Positions 34,844-44,379 of a stretch of 64,000 nucleotides of DNA are shown in pieces. A program made the translations under genes and the position numbers. The DNA is from Clostridia bacterium (GTDB lineage Bacteria; Bacillota; Clostridia; Christensenellales; Aristaeellaceae). Within the stretch, counting starts at the first letter, position 1, and each line of letters begins with the position of its first letter. The notes beneath the pieces are model-generated. The model saw only the letters and a program-made list of their open reading frames with translations. It had not been told where the DNA came from and made no database searches. Location: positions 1-64,000 of the forward strand of contig JAFUBA010000127.1 in the NCBI GenBank assembly GCA_017460395.1. The letters run 5' to 3'.

Positions 34844-36355
34844 ATGAAGAACAGCTGGTGCCCTGTGCTGTTTCTCGTATCGTTTCTGCTGCTTTTCCCT
34901 CTGCTTGCCTCCGCCCAGGATACGCCCCTGAGCTGGTACGAGATCTTCGTGTCCTCCTATCAGGACAGTGACGGGGACGGCATCGGGGATCTGAAGGGCG
35001 TGGAATCCCGCCTTGACTATATTGAGGACATGGGCTTTGACGGCATCTGGCTGATGCCCGTCATGCCGTCACCTTCCTATCATAAGTACGATGTCACGGA
35101 TTACCTCTCGGTGGACGAAAGCTATGGCACAACCGATGATCTGAAGTCCCTCATCGCAGCCTGCCACGCACGGGGCATCCGTGTGATCCTGGATATGCCC
35201 ATCAACCACACATCCACCCAGCACCCCTGGTTCCTCTCGGCCCTTCAGGCCCTGGAAGAGGGCGACATGGACAACCCCTACATCAGCTACTATCACTTTT
35301 CCGAGAAGTCCGCCTCCAGATGGACGGGGGTCACGCTCGGCGACAGGACATGGTACTATGAGGAGCAGTTCCAGGGCGGGGGCATGCCGGATCTGAACCT
35401 GGATGAGGAGCGTGTGTGGGATGAGCTACGGGACATCTTCCACTTCTGGCTCGCAGAATGTGACGCGGACGGTTTCCGCCTGGACGCCGTAACCAGCTAT
35501 GACACGAACCACCTGTCCCATAATGTGGAAATCCTCGCTCGCGTGAAGCAGCTTTGCGAGGAAATCCGTCCGGGCAGCTTCCTCGTCGGGGAGGCATGGA
35601 CAGGCCTCGGGGAGATCGCCAGCTACTATGAGAGCGGCGTGGATGCCTTCTTCCTCTTCCCTGTTTCACAGGCAGAAGGCTGGATCTGCCGGGCCCTTCG
35701 CGCCAGAACGCCGGCCAAATCCTACCTGGACGCCCTCTCGCAGGTCCAGACCGCGCTCCCGGATGTCCTGTGGGCCCCGTTTCTGTGTAACCACGATACG
35801 GGGAGAACCATCGGCCTTCTGCAGGCCAGGAGTAACCCGTCCCTTGCAAAGTTCGCAGAAGGGATCCTGCATCTCTTCGGCGGCAGCACCTTCACGTATT
35901 ACGGCGAGGAGATCGGGATGGTAGGCAGCGGCGATGACCCCAACAAGCGACTGAGCATGTACTGGAACGATCAGGACATGACGCTCCAGCCGCCGGGTGT
36001 CACGAAGCTCGAATACGCCTATCCCAGCGTGGACGAGCAGCTCCAGGATCCGGACTCGCTCCTTCACTATATCCGCCGCCTGAACGGAATGAAGCACCAG
36101 TATCCGGCCTATGCCGCCCAGGCCAGCCAGATTCTTTTTCAGGACGCGACAACCTTCCTTCTTGAGAAAACCTCAGATGACGGCGCGCTCCTGATCGCAG
36201 TCAATTTTTCTCCCTCAAAGGAGGCTGTCCTTGAAGATGTCCCGTCAGACGGCATCCTCTTTGACCTTGAAACGGGCCATGAAACAGCCAGACTGGATGC
36301 AGGTCAGCTGACGCTGCCGCCCCATGCCATCGTCCTGCTGCACCCCGCACCCTGA
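34844..36355 (+). CDS. Secreted alpha-amylase-family glycoside hydrolase (GH13)
   Basis: A 503-residue extracellular enzyme acting on alpha-glucans. A signal peptide (MKNSWCPVLFLVSFLLLFPLLASA) is followed by the GH13 barrel: SYQDSDGDGIGDLKGVESRLDYI, region I DMPINHT, region II DGFRLDAVTSYD with the nucleophile Asp, region III LVGEAW with the acid/base Glu, and region IV CNHDTGR. The 'DSDGDGIGDL' calcium-binding loop and overall layout resemble oligo-1,6-glucosidase or neopullulanase-like amylases, so exact bond specificity is open. ATG at 34844 was preferred over one nine bases earlier that touches AAAGGAG. It precedes a maltodextrin-type transporter, which fits uptake of its products. Confidence 0.9.
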   Translation: MKNSWCPVLFLVSFLLLFPLLASAQDTPLSWYEIFVSSYQDSDGDGIGDLKGVESRLDYIEDMGFDGIWLMPVMPSPSYHKYDVTDYLSVDESYGTTDDLKSLIAACHARGIRVILDMPINHTSTQHPWFLSALQALEEGDMDNPYISYYHFSEKSASRWTGVTLGDRTWYYEEQFQGGGMPDLNLDEERVWDELRDIFHFWLAECDADGFRLDAVTSYDTNHLSHNVEILARVKQLCEEIRPGSFLVGEAWTGLGEIASYYESGVDAFFLFPVSQAEGWICRALRARTPAKSYLDALSQVQTALPDVLWAPFLCNHDTGRTIGLLQARSNPSLAKFAEGILHLFGGSTFTYYGEEIGMVGSGDDPNKRLSMYWNDQDMTLQPPGVTKLEYAYPSVDEQLQDPDSLLHYIRRLNGMKHQYPAYAAQASQILFQDATTFLLEKTSDDGALLIAVNFSPSKEAVLEDVPSDGILFDLETGHETARLDAGQLTLPPHAIVLLHPAP

Positions 36356-36384
36356 TGGATGACCGCAAAACTTTACATTTCTCT

Positions 36385-36413
36385 TTGACAATCAGGCGCC
36401 TGCATGCTATACT
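36385..36413 (+). promoter_or_regulatory. Predicted sigma-A promoter of the maltodextrin transporter operon
   Basis: A perfect TTGACA (36385-36390), a 17 nt spacer and TATACT (36408-36413), about 100 bp before the binding-protein start. GGCGCC within the spacer is palindromic. No CcpA-type site was recognised. Confidence 0.85.
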
Positions 36414-36511
36414 TCAAAGCACAGATTGTTCCACACACAAGGACATATGCTTCGTTTGCCCCATACATGTTGTGTCACAAATCTGATATTTTTTATTAGG
36501 AGGCACTCTCT

Positions 36512-37708
36512 ATGAAAAAGGTACTTGCCCTGGTCATGGCTCTTGCCATGCTGCTTTCCGTTGCCTGTGCTGAAGGCTTCAGCGGCAATGTGAAGATCTG
36601 GGTTGCCGATGCTGTGGTGGACTTCACCCAGCAGCAGGTGGACGCTTTCAAGGCTGCCAATCCCGAATATGCCGGCATGACCGTCACCATCGAGCCCGTG
36701 GGCGAAGGCGACGCTGCCAGCAACATGATCACCGACGTCGAAGGCGGCGCTGACCTGTACGGTTTCGCACAGGACCAGCTGGCCCGTCTTGTGGCTGCCG
36801 GTGCCCTCATCGACGTGGCACCCGAAAATGCTGATGTCGTGGAGAAAGAGAACGATGCCGGTGCCGTCAGCGCCGTGAAGATGGGCGACACCATGTATGC
36901 CTATCCCATGACCAGCGACAATGGCTACTTCCTCTACTACGACAAGAGCGTGGTCACCGATCCCACCGACCTTGAGAAGGTGCTGGAAGACTGCGAGAAG
37001 GCCGGCAAGAACTTCTACATGGAAATCAACTCCGGCTGGTATCAGACCGCCTTCTTCTTCGGTGCCGGCTGCACCCTGACCTATGATTCCGACGACAGCG
37101 GCAACCTGACCGGCATCAACTGCGATTATGCCACCGAGAACGGCGTGAAGGCCCTCAAGAGCATGATCAAGGTTGCTCAGTCCCCCGCTTTCGTGAACGG
37201 CTCCTCCGCCTCCAATGCCACCAACATCGGTGCTATCGTGGACGGTACCTGGGATGCCAACACCATGATGGACCTGCTGGGCGACAACTTTGCTGCCACC
37301 AAGCTGCCCACCGTGGACGGCTATCAGCTGGGCGGTTTCGGCGGATTCAAGATGCTCGGCGTGAAGCCTCAGACCGACGAGGACAAGCTGGCTGCCTGCG
37401 ATGCTCTGGCTGCCTATCTGACCTCTGAAGACGTACAGCTGGCCCGCTATGAGGCCGTGCAGTGGGGCCCCTCCAACCTGAATGCTCAGAAGAACGAGGC
37501 TGTGCAGTCCAATGTCGCTCTGGCCGCTCTGGCAGAGCAGCTGGCCTATGCTGTTCCCCAGGGACAGTATCCTGGCGATTACTGGTCTCTGGCCACCGCT
37601 CTTGGCGATGACGTGATCGGCAAGAACCTCGATGGCAAGACCGACGAAGAACTCCTCGCAACTCTGCAGCAGTTCCAGGACACCGCTGCCACTTATGTGA
37701 CCAAGTAA
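36512..37708 (+). CDS. malE: Maltose/maltodextrin-type ABC transporter binding protein
   Basis: A 398-residue family 1 solute-binding protein. The N-terminus is a signal peptide (MKKVLALVMALAMLLSVACA). The body has the MalE pattern: VKIWVADAVVDFTQQQVDAFKAANPEYAGMTVTIEPVG, YAYPMTSDNGYFLYYDKSVV, and GGFGGFKMLGVKPQTDEDKLAACDALAAYLTSEDVQLA. A cysteine lies close to the predicted cleavage site, but the preceding residues are a poor lipobox, so lipidation is uncertain. It heads a complete transporter operon and is followed by a terminator-like hairpin. The sugar bound is inferred from family and from the adjacent amylase gene. Confidence 0.92.
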   Translation: MKKVLALVMALAMLLSVACAEGFSGNVKIWVADAVVDFTQQQVDAFKAANPEYAGMTVTIEPVGEGDAASNMITDVEGGADLYGFAQDQLARLVAAGALIDVAPENADVVEKENDAGAVSAVKMGDTMYAYPMTSDNGYFLYYDKSVVTDPTDLEKVLEDCEKAGKNFYMEINSGWYQTAFFFGAGCTLTYDSDDSGNLTGINCDYATENGVKALKSMIKVAQSPAFVNGSSASNATNIGAIVDGTWDANTMMDLLGDNFAATKLPTVDGYQLGGFGGFKMLGVKPQTDEDKLAACDALAAYLTSEDVQLARYEAVQWGPSNLNAQKNEAVQSNVALAALAEQLAYAVPQGQYPGDYWSLATALGDDVIGKNLDGKTDEELLATLQQFQDTAATYVTK

Positions 37709-37717
37709 GTATGCATT

Positions 37718-37755
37718 ACGGGGCTGGAAGCACATGCTTTCAGTCCCGTCTTTTT
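37718..37755 (+). terminator. Intercistronic terminator-like hairpin between malE and malF
   Basis: A long stem (from ACGGG at 37718 to CCCGT at 37749) with three single mismatches and a 4 nt loop is followed by five T. It should stop most transcripts after malE and let a fraction continue into the permease genes. Confidence 0.8.
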
Positions 37756-37795
37756 CTTTGGAACCGCCTGATTCTATGGATACGGAGGGCTGTCC

Positions 37796-39277
37796 ATGAC
37801 AGATCTGGAATTTTTAAAGCTGTCAAAGCCTCAGAAGATCGGATACCAGTTTCTCCAGTTTCTGAAAAAGGTGCCCATGGCCATCATTTCCGGCATCAAA
37901 AAGCTGTTCCTCGGTCTCTGGGCCGTGTTGGTTGGCCTTGGCCACGAGATTGCGGACGTTTTCTCGACCTTTGTCCACGGCGACTGGAAAACCAGGTTAT
38001 CCTTTCTTGTGATGGGCTTTGGCAATGCCGCCCGGGGGCAATGGCTCAGGGGCATTCTCTTTTTCCTCTTTCAGACCGTGTTTAACCTGTACATGGTCAA
38101 CTTTGGCATTTCCTATCTTGCCAAGTTCAACACCCTCGGCACCGTAGAAACCACCCGCCAGGGACGTGTGACGGTCTACGGTGACAATTCGTTCTACATT
38201 CTCCTCTATGGCATCCTCACGATCTGCTTTGTCATCGCCTTCATCTACACATGGCGGGTCAATGTGAAGCAGAACAAGCTGGGGCAGATGTACTTAAAGA
38301 ACGGGCACAGGCTCAAGACCGGCCGGGAGGACATCCGTTCCTTTGCGGATGAGGAATTCCACAAGACGCTCCTCGCGCTCCCGGTGCTTGGCATCTTCAC
38401 CTTCACCATTCTGCCCATCATCTTCATGATCCTCGTGGCCTTCACCAACTTCGACTACGAGCATCAGCCGCCGTCCAAGCTCTTCACATGGGTGGGCTGG
38501 AGCAATTTCCAGACCCTTCTGTCATCGGGCGGCGCAAACTTCGGCGACACCTTCCGCCAGGTCCTCTTCTGGACGCTCCTGTGGGCCTTTTTTGCCACCT
38601 TCCTCAACTATTTCCTCGGCATGTTCGTGGCCATCATGATCAACCGCAAGGGCATTAAGCTGAAGAAAATGTGGCGGACCATCCTGGTGATGACCATCGC
38701 CATCCCGCAGTTCGTGTCCCTTCTGTATGTGTCCAAGATGTTTGCAGCAGACGGACTCATCAACGGTGTCCTCATGCGGTGGGGCTGGATCAAGGAGCCG
38801 CTCCCCTTCTGGACGGATCCCACGTGGGCCAGGGTCACGATCATCGTGATCAACCTGTGGATCGGCATCCCCTACCTCATGCTCATCGCCACAGGTATCC
38901 TCATGAATATCCCGGCGGACCTCTACGAGTCTGCGCGCATGGACGGTGCCAACGCCTTCCAGATGTATGCAAAGATCACCCTGCCCTACATGCTCTTTGT
39001 GACAGGGCCCTATCTGCTCACATCCTTTACAGGCAATATCAATAACTTTAACGTCATCTTCCTTCTATCCGGCGGCAAGCCGCTGTCCATGAACCTGGCC
39101 GGCAATGCCGGGTACACGGACCTGCTGATCACCTGGCTGTACAAGATGACCGTCAATGACACCAACTACAAGCTCGCTGCCGTCATCGGCATTCTCGTAT
39201 TCGTCGTCACGGCCGTCATCAACCTGGTGGTATACAACCTCATGCCATCCGTCAAAAACGAGGAGGATTTCCAATGA
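37796..39277 (+). CDS. malF: Maltodextrin ABC transporter permease, MalF type
   Basis: A 493-residue permease with about eight membrane segments. The long N-terminal part (about 190 residues with three hydrophobic segments) is typical of MalF/MdxF rather than the shorter sugar permeases. The EAA motif is ESARMDGANAFQMYAKITLPYM (about residue 380-400). The C-terminus is NLVVYNLMPSVKNEEDFQ. GGAGG precedes the ATG. It overlaps the next gene by four bases. Confidence 0.93.
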   Translation: MTDLEFLKLSKPQKIGYQFLQFLKKVPMAIISGIKKLFLGLWAVLVGLGHEIADVFSTFVHGDWKTRLSFLVMGFGNAARGQWLRGILFFLFQTVFNLYMVNFGISYLAKFNTLGTVETTRQGRVTVYGDNSFYILLYGILTICFVIAFIYTWRVNVKQNKLGQMYLKNGHRLKTGREDIRSFADEEFHKTLLALPVLGIFTFTILPIIFMILVAFTNFDYEHQPPSKLFTWVGWSNFQTLLSSGGANFGDTFRQVLFWTLLWAFFATFLNYFLGMFVAIMINRKGIKLKKMWRTILVMTIAIPQFVSLLYVSKMFAADGLINGVLMRWGWIKEPLPFWTDPTWARVTIIVINLWIGIPYLMLIATGILMNIPADLYESARMDGANAFQMYAKITLPYMLFVTGPYLLTSFTGNINNFNVIFLLSGGKPLSMNLAGNAGYTDLLITWLYKMTVNDTNYKLAAVIGILVFVVTAVINLVVYNLMPSVKNEEDFQ

Positions 39278-40221
39278 CGAACAAAACCAATGAAATCCCG
39301 GAAGTGGACATCGTCATTGATGAGGAAAAGGGCGTCATTCGGGAGGTCAAATCCGAAAAGCACCTTCGCTCCAAGGCAGCCCATGAGAAGAGGATCAACC
39401 GGACCATCTATACCGTGCTGACCATCATCTCCATCATCTGGCTGTGCCCCTTCGTCTTTCTGATTCTCCAGTCTTTCCGCTCCTATCTGACAGAGGGCGG
39501 CGGCATGGTGAATTACGTGATCCCAAAGCATTTTTCCCTGGACAATTACCGCTTTCTCTTTGAGGACGGCCAGTTCTTCCGCTGGTACAAAAACACGCTG
39601 ATCATCGCCCTGTTCTGCGCCGTGCTGCAGACGCTGATGGTCCTCTCCGTGTCCTATGCACTCTCCAGAATGCGCTTTCGCGGAAGAAAGCTGTTCATGA
39701 ACGTGGTGCTGGTGCTCGGCATGTTCCCGGGCTTTCTCACCATGATCGCCCTCTACTTCCTTTTAAAGCAGCTGGGCCTCACCCAGGAGGGTGCCATCCC
39801 CGGCCTCATCCTCATCTATGTCGCATCCTCCGGCATGGGCTACTATATTTCCAAGGGCTTTTTTGACACCATCCCGAAATCACTGGACGAGTCCGCCCGC
39901 ATCGACGGCGCCACAAGGTTTCAGGTGTTCCTGAAGATCATCATGCCCATGTCCAAGCCCATCGTGATCTATACCATCATGATGGCGTTCATGGCGCCCT
40001 GGGGCGACTATGTGTTTGCCAGCTACGTGGCCTTTGGCCGGCAGGACAGCTACAACGTGGCCGTAGGTCTCTACCGCTGGGTCAACACCAACGACTTCCA
40101 GGGTTATTTCACCCGCTTCTGCGCGGGCGGTGTTCTGGTGGCCATTCCCATCACACTCCTGTTCCTGTTCCTCCAGAAGTACTATGTGGAGGGTGTCACA
40201 GGCGGCGCCGTGAAAGGATAA
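39274..40221 (+). CDS. malG: Maltodextrin ABC transporter permease, MalG type
   Basis: A 315-residue permease, the partner of MalF. Six hydrophobic segments are visible. The EAA motif is DESARIDGATRFQVFLKIIMPMSKPI (about residue 205-230) and the C-terminus KYYVEGVTGGAVKG is the MalG ending. An N-terminal cytoplasmic stretch of about 45 charged residues precedes the first helix. The ATGA overlap with malF implies coupled translation. Confidence 0.94.
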   Translation: MTNKTNEIPEVDIVIDEEKGVIREVKSEKHLRSKAAHEKRINRTIYTVLTIISIIWLCPFVFLILQSFRSYLTEGGGMVNYVIPKHFSLDNYRFLFEDGQFFRWYKNTLIIALFCAVLQTLMVLSVSYALSRMRFRGRKLFMNVVLVLGMFPGFLTMIALYFLLKQLGLTQEGAIPGLILIYVASSGMGYYISKGFFDTIPKSLDESARIDGATRFQVFLKIIMPMSKPIVIYTIMMAFMAPWGDYVFASYVAFGRQDSYNVAVGLYRWVNTNDFQGYFTRFCAGGVLVAIPITLLFLFLQKYYVEGVTGGAVKG

Positions 40222-40241
40222 TTGAAGGAGGTAATCAGTCT

Positions 40242-41384
40242 ATGGCAAGTGTGACACTTGAACATATCAAGAAAGTCTATGATCACAATGTGGTGGCGGT
40301 GCATGACTTCAACCTGAAGATCCGGGATAAGGAATTTGTGGTCTTTGTCGGCCCCTCCGGCTGCGGCAAATCCACCACCCTGCGCATGGTGGCAGGCCTG
40401 GAGGATATTTCCGCAGGCACGCTCAAGATCGGGGAAAGGATCGTCAATGACGTGGAGCCCAAGGACCGCGACATCGCCATGGTGTTCCAGAACTATGCCC
40501 TCTATCCCCATATCACCGTCTATGAAAACATGGCCTTCCCGCTTCGCATCCGCAAGATGAACAACGATGAGATCCATAAGCGGGTCTGCCAGGCAGCCGA
40601 TATTCTCGGCATCACCGAGTACCTCGGACGCAAGCCCAAGGCCCTCTCCGGCGGCCAGAGGCAGAGGGTGGCCATCGGGCGCGCCATCGTGCGTGATCCC
40701 CAGGTCTTCCTGATGGATGAACCTCTGTCCAACCTCGATGCCAAGCTACGCAACCAGATGCGCGCCGAGATCATCCTTCTGAGAAAGCGCATTGACACCA
40801 CCTTCATCTACGTGACCCACGATCAGACCGAGGCCATGACCCTGGGTGACCGGATCGTCGTCATGAAGGATGGCTATATCCAGCAGGTCGGCACACCCCA
40901 GCAGGTCTTTGACACGCCGAAGAACCTGTTCGTGGCAGGCTTCATCGGCTCCCCGCAGATGAACTTCCTGAAGGCCCGCCTTGAAAAGACGGGAGCCGGG
41001 TATGTGGTCAACTACCTTGGCATGTCGATCCCGGTGGAGGATGAGCATGCCGCCATCCTCGCGAAAAAGAAGATCGGCTCCCAGGACATCGTCCTCGGCG
41101 TCCGCCCGGAGCATGCGGCCGTGGAGTTTGAAAACACCAGCAACACGCTGGAGTGCACCATCAACGTGGTGGAAATGATGGGCTCCGAGCTGCATCTGCA
41201 CCTGACCACGGGCGGTGGGGACAACATTATCCTGCGCCTGCCCACCATTGATCTGACCAAGCAGCAGAGAAAGGACCTGAAGGCAGGTGGCAAGCTGTTC
41301 TTCACCTTCCCCGCCAAGGTCATGCACATCTTCGATCCCTCCACCGAGATGAGTCTCCTCTACGACGAGAACGAAGACGAATAA
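40242..41384 (+). CDS. malK: Sugar ABC transporter ATP-binding protein (MalK/MsmK/UgpC family)
   Basis: A 380-residue ATPase that powers sugar import. Walker A is GPSGCGKSTT (about residues 37-46), the Q loop is in VFQNYALYPH, the signature is LSGGQRQR, Walker B is VFLMDEPLSNLDAKLR and the switch histidine is in TFIYVTHDQTEAMTL. A C-terminal TOBE/OB domain (from about residue 235) is the MalK regulatory part. GAAGGAGG precedes the start. In many Bacillota one such ATPase serves several sugar transporters. Here it sits in the operon, so it probably belongs to MalFG. Confidence 0.95.
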   Translation: MASVTLEHIKKVYDHNVVAVHDFNLKIRDKEFVVFVGPSGCGKSTTLRMVAGLEDISAGTLKIGERIVNDVEPKDRDIAMVFQNYALYPHITVYENMAFPLRIRKMNNDEIHKRVCQAADILGITEYLGRKPKALSGGQRQRVAIGRAIVRDPQVFLMDEPLSNLDAKLRNQMRAEIILLRKRIDTTFIYVTHDQTEAMTLGDRIVVMKDGYIQQVGTPQQVFDTPKNLFVAGFIGSPQMNFLKARLEKTGAGYVVNYLGMSIPVEDEHAAILAKKKIGSQDIVLGVRPEHAAVEFENTSNTLECTINVVEMMGSELHLHLTTGGGDNIILRLPTIDLTKQQRKDLKAGGKLFFTFPAKVMHIFDPSTEMSLLYDENEDE

Positions 41385-41390
41385 AACCTC

Positions 41391-41421
41391 AAAATGCCGC
41401 TGCCAATGGCAGCGGCGTTTT
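41391..41421. terminator. Bidirectional terminator after the maltodextrin operon
   Basis: A perfect 9 bp stem (41396-41404 with 41408-41416), a 3 nt loop, A run on one side and T run on the other. It serves malK (plus) and the VanZ fusion gene (minus), 4 bp beyond. Confidence 0.95.
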
Positions 41422-41424
41422 TGG

Positions 41425-43137
41425 TTATCTGAAGTCATAGAGATTGCTGTGGCCTGTCCATCGCATGTACTTGATGGACGATGGGATGTACATGATGACC
41501 ACGGCTGTGGGGCGATAGGCCCGAAGGTAGGTCTCCAGACTCCCGTCAAAGAGTCTCAGGTCCAGGGCGCGGACCTCCCTCACGCCCATGGCCAGCTGCG
41601 GCACAGCGCAGTTTCCAAAGGAATCGTGGAGCACGAGAAGTCTCGTCCTGTTGTCGGACAGCTCATTCACGATCCGGATCTCCGCCTCATCCCCGCCCCC
41701 GTAGACCGCATACAGATTGCGCTGGGTTGTATCCCCGCGCAGGACGTCGCTAAGCATAGTCAGGGAAAAGTCGCCGGATTCGTCCACCTGCCTGCCCGGC
41801 ACCTGATAGCGGATGGCCGTGGGATAGTCAGGCTCGAGAATCTCAAAGTCCTCAGGCTGTGCCTTCTCCCGCGTGTAGATTTTCCCCCGGGATCCAAAGA
41901 ATGCGCCAGGATATACGGTCCCGGCCCACCGGTTTTCCTCCAGCATGTCGGGATTTGTCTCGATGCCCATGTCTTTTAGCCTTGTCAGAATCTCAGCACT
42001 GGACAGAAGGCTCAGGCGAGGCTTCCAAAAATAATCTGTTTTGTAGAACATGTCGTGGTGGTAGATGCCCTGCTCCTGGAAAACTTCTCTCAGGTCCAGG
42101 AGGGATCTTGCTTTGCCACGCCCGTCCTCCCAAAGTTCTTCCGTCGCCTGCAGGAGCCTGTTCTGGTTCTCGTTGGACCAGTCATCTTTTCCCTCGGGGA
42201 AGTCCTGATCCGTCCACTGGTTGATCTTGCATGGCAGCACGGTATAGAGCAGTGGGATATTCATGTCCTCCAGGATGCCTGAGAGACGCTCGAGGGATGC
42301 TGCATGCGCCTCAATCTGCATCCAGCCCGTCACGCCGGCGAGATGTCCATCCCCCAGCGGGATCACCTGAACCGTCTCCCGGCTCAGCTCGTCGGGCTGC
42401 CCAAAGCGCTGGATCATCCATTTGTCCGAGACCGTCTCATCCTGGAAGGGATAACGTTTTTCCCAGTCCGAGACGCCCACCTGCAGCGTCTGAAGGCACA
42501 AGGCAAACATCCAGGCTGCCGTCATGGTGAGCAGCAGATTGACCAGCAGCCGCACACGGAACCTTCTCTCCTTCTTCGCCGCCCGAAGGGCGATCAGACC
42601 GTAGAAAAAGGATCCGATAAGGCATCCCAGGGTGTTGTTGATGACGTCATCCACCTCCGAGGTGCCGAGCCTGAAAAGGTACTGCACCGTCTCTGTGCAG
42701 ACGCTGAGCAGGAAACCGATCAGAACGACCTGCCACGAGAGCAGCCGGTCCTTTTGAAGGTCTGGGAAGACAAAGGGCAGGAGGTACCCCAGCGGCACGC
42801 ACAGGAGAATGTTCAGGAGAATTTCCCTTGCAAGACCGCTGTTGGTGACACTGATCTGGGCCGTCCCGTGCAGAAGGCTGTCCAGGAGATTGCGTACCCC
42901 GCCGCCCGTGGAAAAGGCCGCCCTGTAGGACCAGAGCGGCTCCAGCACCAGAATCGGATGACTCCGCACGGCCCGAAACAGGATGGTCTCATAGAGAAAT
43001 CCGAAAAGGTATACGCAAAAGACGATCCACTTCCCGATGCGTAGCAGGTCTTCCCGCTTTTCCAGCAGCTGCACCGCAGGGGGAAGGCTCAGAAGCACGC
43101 CAAACACAAAGAAGGTAACCACATTGACCTTGTCCAA
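41425..43137 (-). CDS. VanZ-like membrane domain fused to an SGNH/AlgX-like extracellular domain
   Basis: A 570-residue protein. Residues 1-215 hold about six membrane segments and the VanZ pattern: ILLNILLCVPLGYLLPFVFPD, then TETVQYLFRLGTSEVDDVINNTLGCLIG. From about residue 225 a soluble part follows, with GWMQIEAHAASLERLSGILEDMNIPLLYTVLP, HHDMFYKTDYFWKP and RLLVLHDSFGN. The last resembles the DHHW/AlgJ-AlgX-like group of SGNH hydrolases that modify cell-surface polysaccharides, although this protein has DSF and a diverged D-H-H region. A TTG start at 43137 is preceded by GAGGGGAG. Cell-envelope work is inferred. Confidence 0.75.
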   Translation of the reverse strand: MDKVNVVTFFVFGVLLSLPPAVQLLEKREDLLRIGKWIVFCVYLFGFLYETILFRAVRSHPILVLEPLWSYRAAFSTGGGVRNLLDSLLHGTAQISVTNSGLAREILLNILLCVPLGYLLPFVFPDLQKDRLLSWQVVLIGFLLSVCTETVQYLFRLGTSEVDDVINNTLGCLIGSFFYGLIALRAAKKERRFRVRLLVNLLLTMTAAWMFALCLQTLQVGVSDWEKRYPFQDETVSDKWMIQRFGQPDELSRETVQVIPLGDGHLAGVTGWMQIEAHAASLERLSGILEDMNIPLLYTVLPCKINQWTDQDFPEGKDDWSNENQNRLLQATEELWEDGRGKARSLLDLREVFQEQGIYHHDMFYKTDYFWKPRLSLLSSAEILTRLKDMGIETNPDMLEENRWAGTVYPGAFFGSRGKIYTREKAQPEDFEILEPDYPTAIRYQVPGRQVDESGDFSLTMLSDVLRGDTTQRNLYAVYGGGDEAEIRIVNELSDNRTRLLVLHDSFGNCAVPQLAMGVREVRALDLRLFDGSLETYLRAYRPTAVVIMYIPSSIKYMRWTGHSNLYDFR

Positions 43138-43173
43138 GCCTTCACTCCCCTCATGCAGTGATGCACTGGCCGC

Positions 43174-44328
43174 TTACAGAACCGGTTTTCCGTTAACAAA
43201 GACCTGCTTTGCCCTTGCCTGGATGGAACAAAGGGGATTTGCATCAAAGATGGCGATGTCTGCGTCCTTCCCAACCTCAAGAGAGCCGATCCGGTCATCC
43301 ACGCCGGCCACCTTTGCCGGGTTGATGGTGATCGCCCGCCAGGCCGCGTCCTCCGGCAGACCGTCCCGCATGGCAAGGCCTGCACACAGCGCCAGATGGT
43401 AGAGAGGAATCACGGGCGCATCGGTGATGATGCACACCTCCAGGCCATGGCTGTAGAGAATGCCGGCGGTGGCGAAGGTCTTGTTCTTCAGTTCAAACTT
43501 GCTCTTGTCACCAAGGGACGGGCCCACCAGGACAGGATAGCCCTTCTCCGCCAGGATATCGGCGATCAGATGGCCGTCGGTGCAGTGGTCGAGCGTGATG
43601 CGGATGCCGAACTCCTCCGCAATGCGGATCGCGGTCAGCATATCGTCTGCCCGGTGCGCGTGGCACTTGAGCGGGATCTCCCCGTGCAGGACCGGCAGCA
43701 GTGCCTCCAGCTTCATGTCATAGGGCTCCGGCTTGCCCTCCTCGACCTTTGCCTTGCTCTCCTCGTAGCGCTGTGCCTTTCTCAGTTCGTCCCGCAAAAG
43801 GGCCGCAATGCCCATGCGCGTGACGGGCGCCTTTCTCCCCTGCTGCCCATAGCAGCCCTTGGGGTTCTCGCCAAAGGCCGTCTTCATGGCCACGGGATCG
43901 CGGATGATCATCTCATCCACGCTCTTGCCGTAGAGCTTGATGGCACTGAAGGTGCCGCCGATGACGTTGGCAGAGCCGGGTCCTGTAACGGCAGAGGTCA
44001 CGCCGCCACTGAGTGCCAGGGGGAAGGCCTCGTCCTGGGGATTGATGCCGTCAATGCCCCGCATGTGCGGCGTCACGGGATCTGACATCTCGTTGTAATC
44101 GTTTCCCTCCCACCGGATGGACTCCTCGTCCAGACCGATGTGCGTGTGCGCATCCACAAGGCCGGGGGTCACAAGCAGGCCGGTGGCATCAAAGATCTCT
44201 GTGCCCTCGGGGCAGGCAATGGACGTACCAACCGCGGCTATCTTCCCCTCGTCCGATACGAGCACGTCCCCGCAGGGCAGGTCCTCGCCGGCCATCGTCT
44301 TCACATATCCTCCGTGAATCAGCAGCAT
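43174..44328 (-). CDS. Amidohydrolase-family metal-dependent hydrolase
   Basis: A 384-residue enzyme of the imidazolonepropionase-like amidohydrolase group. Metal-binding HTH appears in TPGLVDAHTHIGLDE (about residues 55-70), further histidines in LKCHAHRADD and LDHCTDGH, and the late aspartate in ITDAPVIPLYHLALCAGLAMRDGLPEDAAWRAITINPAKVAG. The N-terminal (LIHGGYVKTMAG) and C-terminal (GSLEVGKDADIAIFDANPL) halves of the small beta domain are both present. The substrate is unknown. It may be a cyclic amide or amino-acid derivative. It lies between two SGNH-related genes in one likely operon. Confidence 0.85.
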   Translation of the reverse strand: MLLIHGGYVKTMAGEDLPCGDVLVSDEGKIAAVGTSIACPEGTEIFDATGLLVTPGLVDAHTHIGLDEESIRWEGNDYNEMSDPVTPHMRGIDGINPQDEAFPLALSGGVTSAVTGPGSANVIGGTFSAIKLYGKSVDEMIIRDPVAMKTAFGENPKGCYGQQGRKAPVTRMGIAALLRDELRKAQRYEESKAKVEEGKPEPYDMKLEALLPVLHGEIPLKCHAHRADDMLTAIRIAEEFGIRITLDHCTDGHLIADILAEKGYPVLVGPSLGDKSKFELKNKTFATAGILYSHGLEVCIITDAPVIPLYHLALCAGLAMRDGLPEDAAWRAITINPAKVAGVDDRIGSLEVGKDADIAIFDANPLCSIQARAKQVFVNGKPVL

Positions 44329-44379
44329 GTGCAGTTCTCCTTTCTGTGTCTGTGTTGTCTTTGTACATACGTGTTTATT

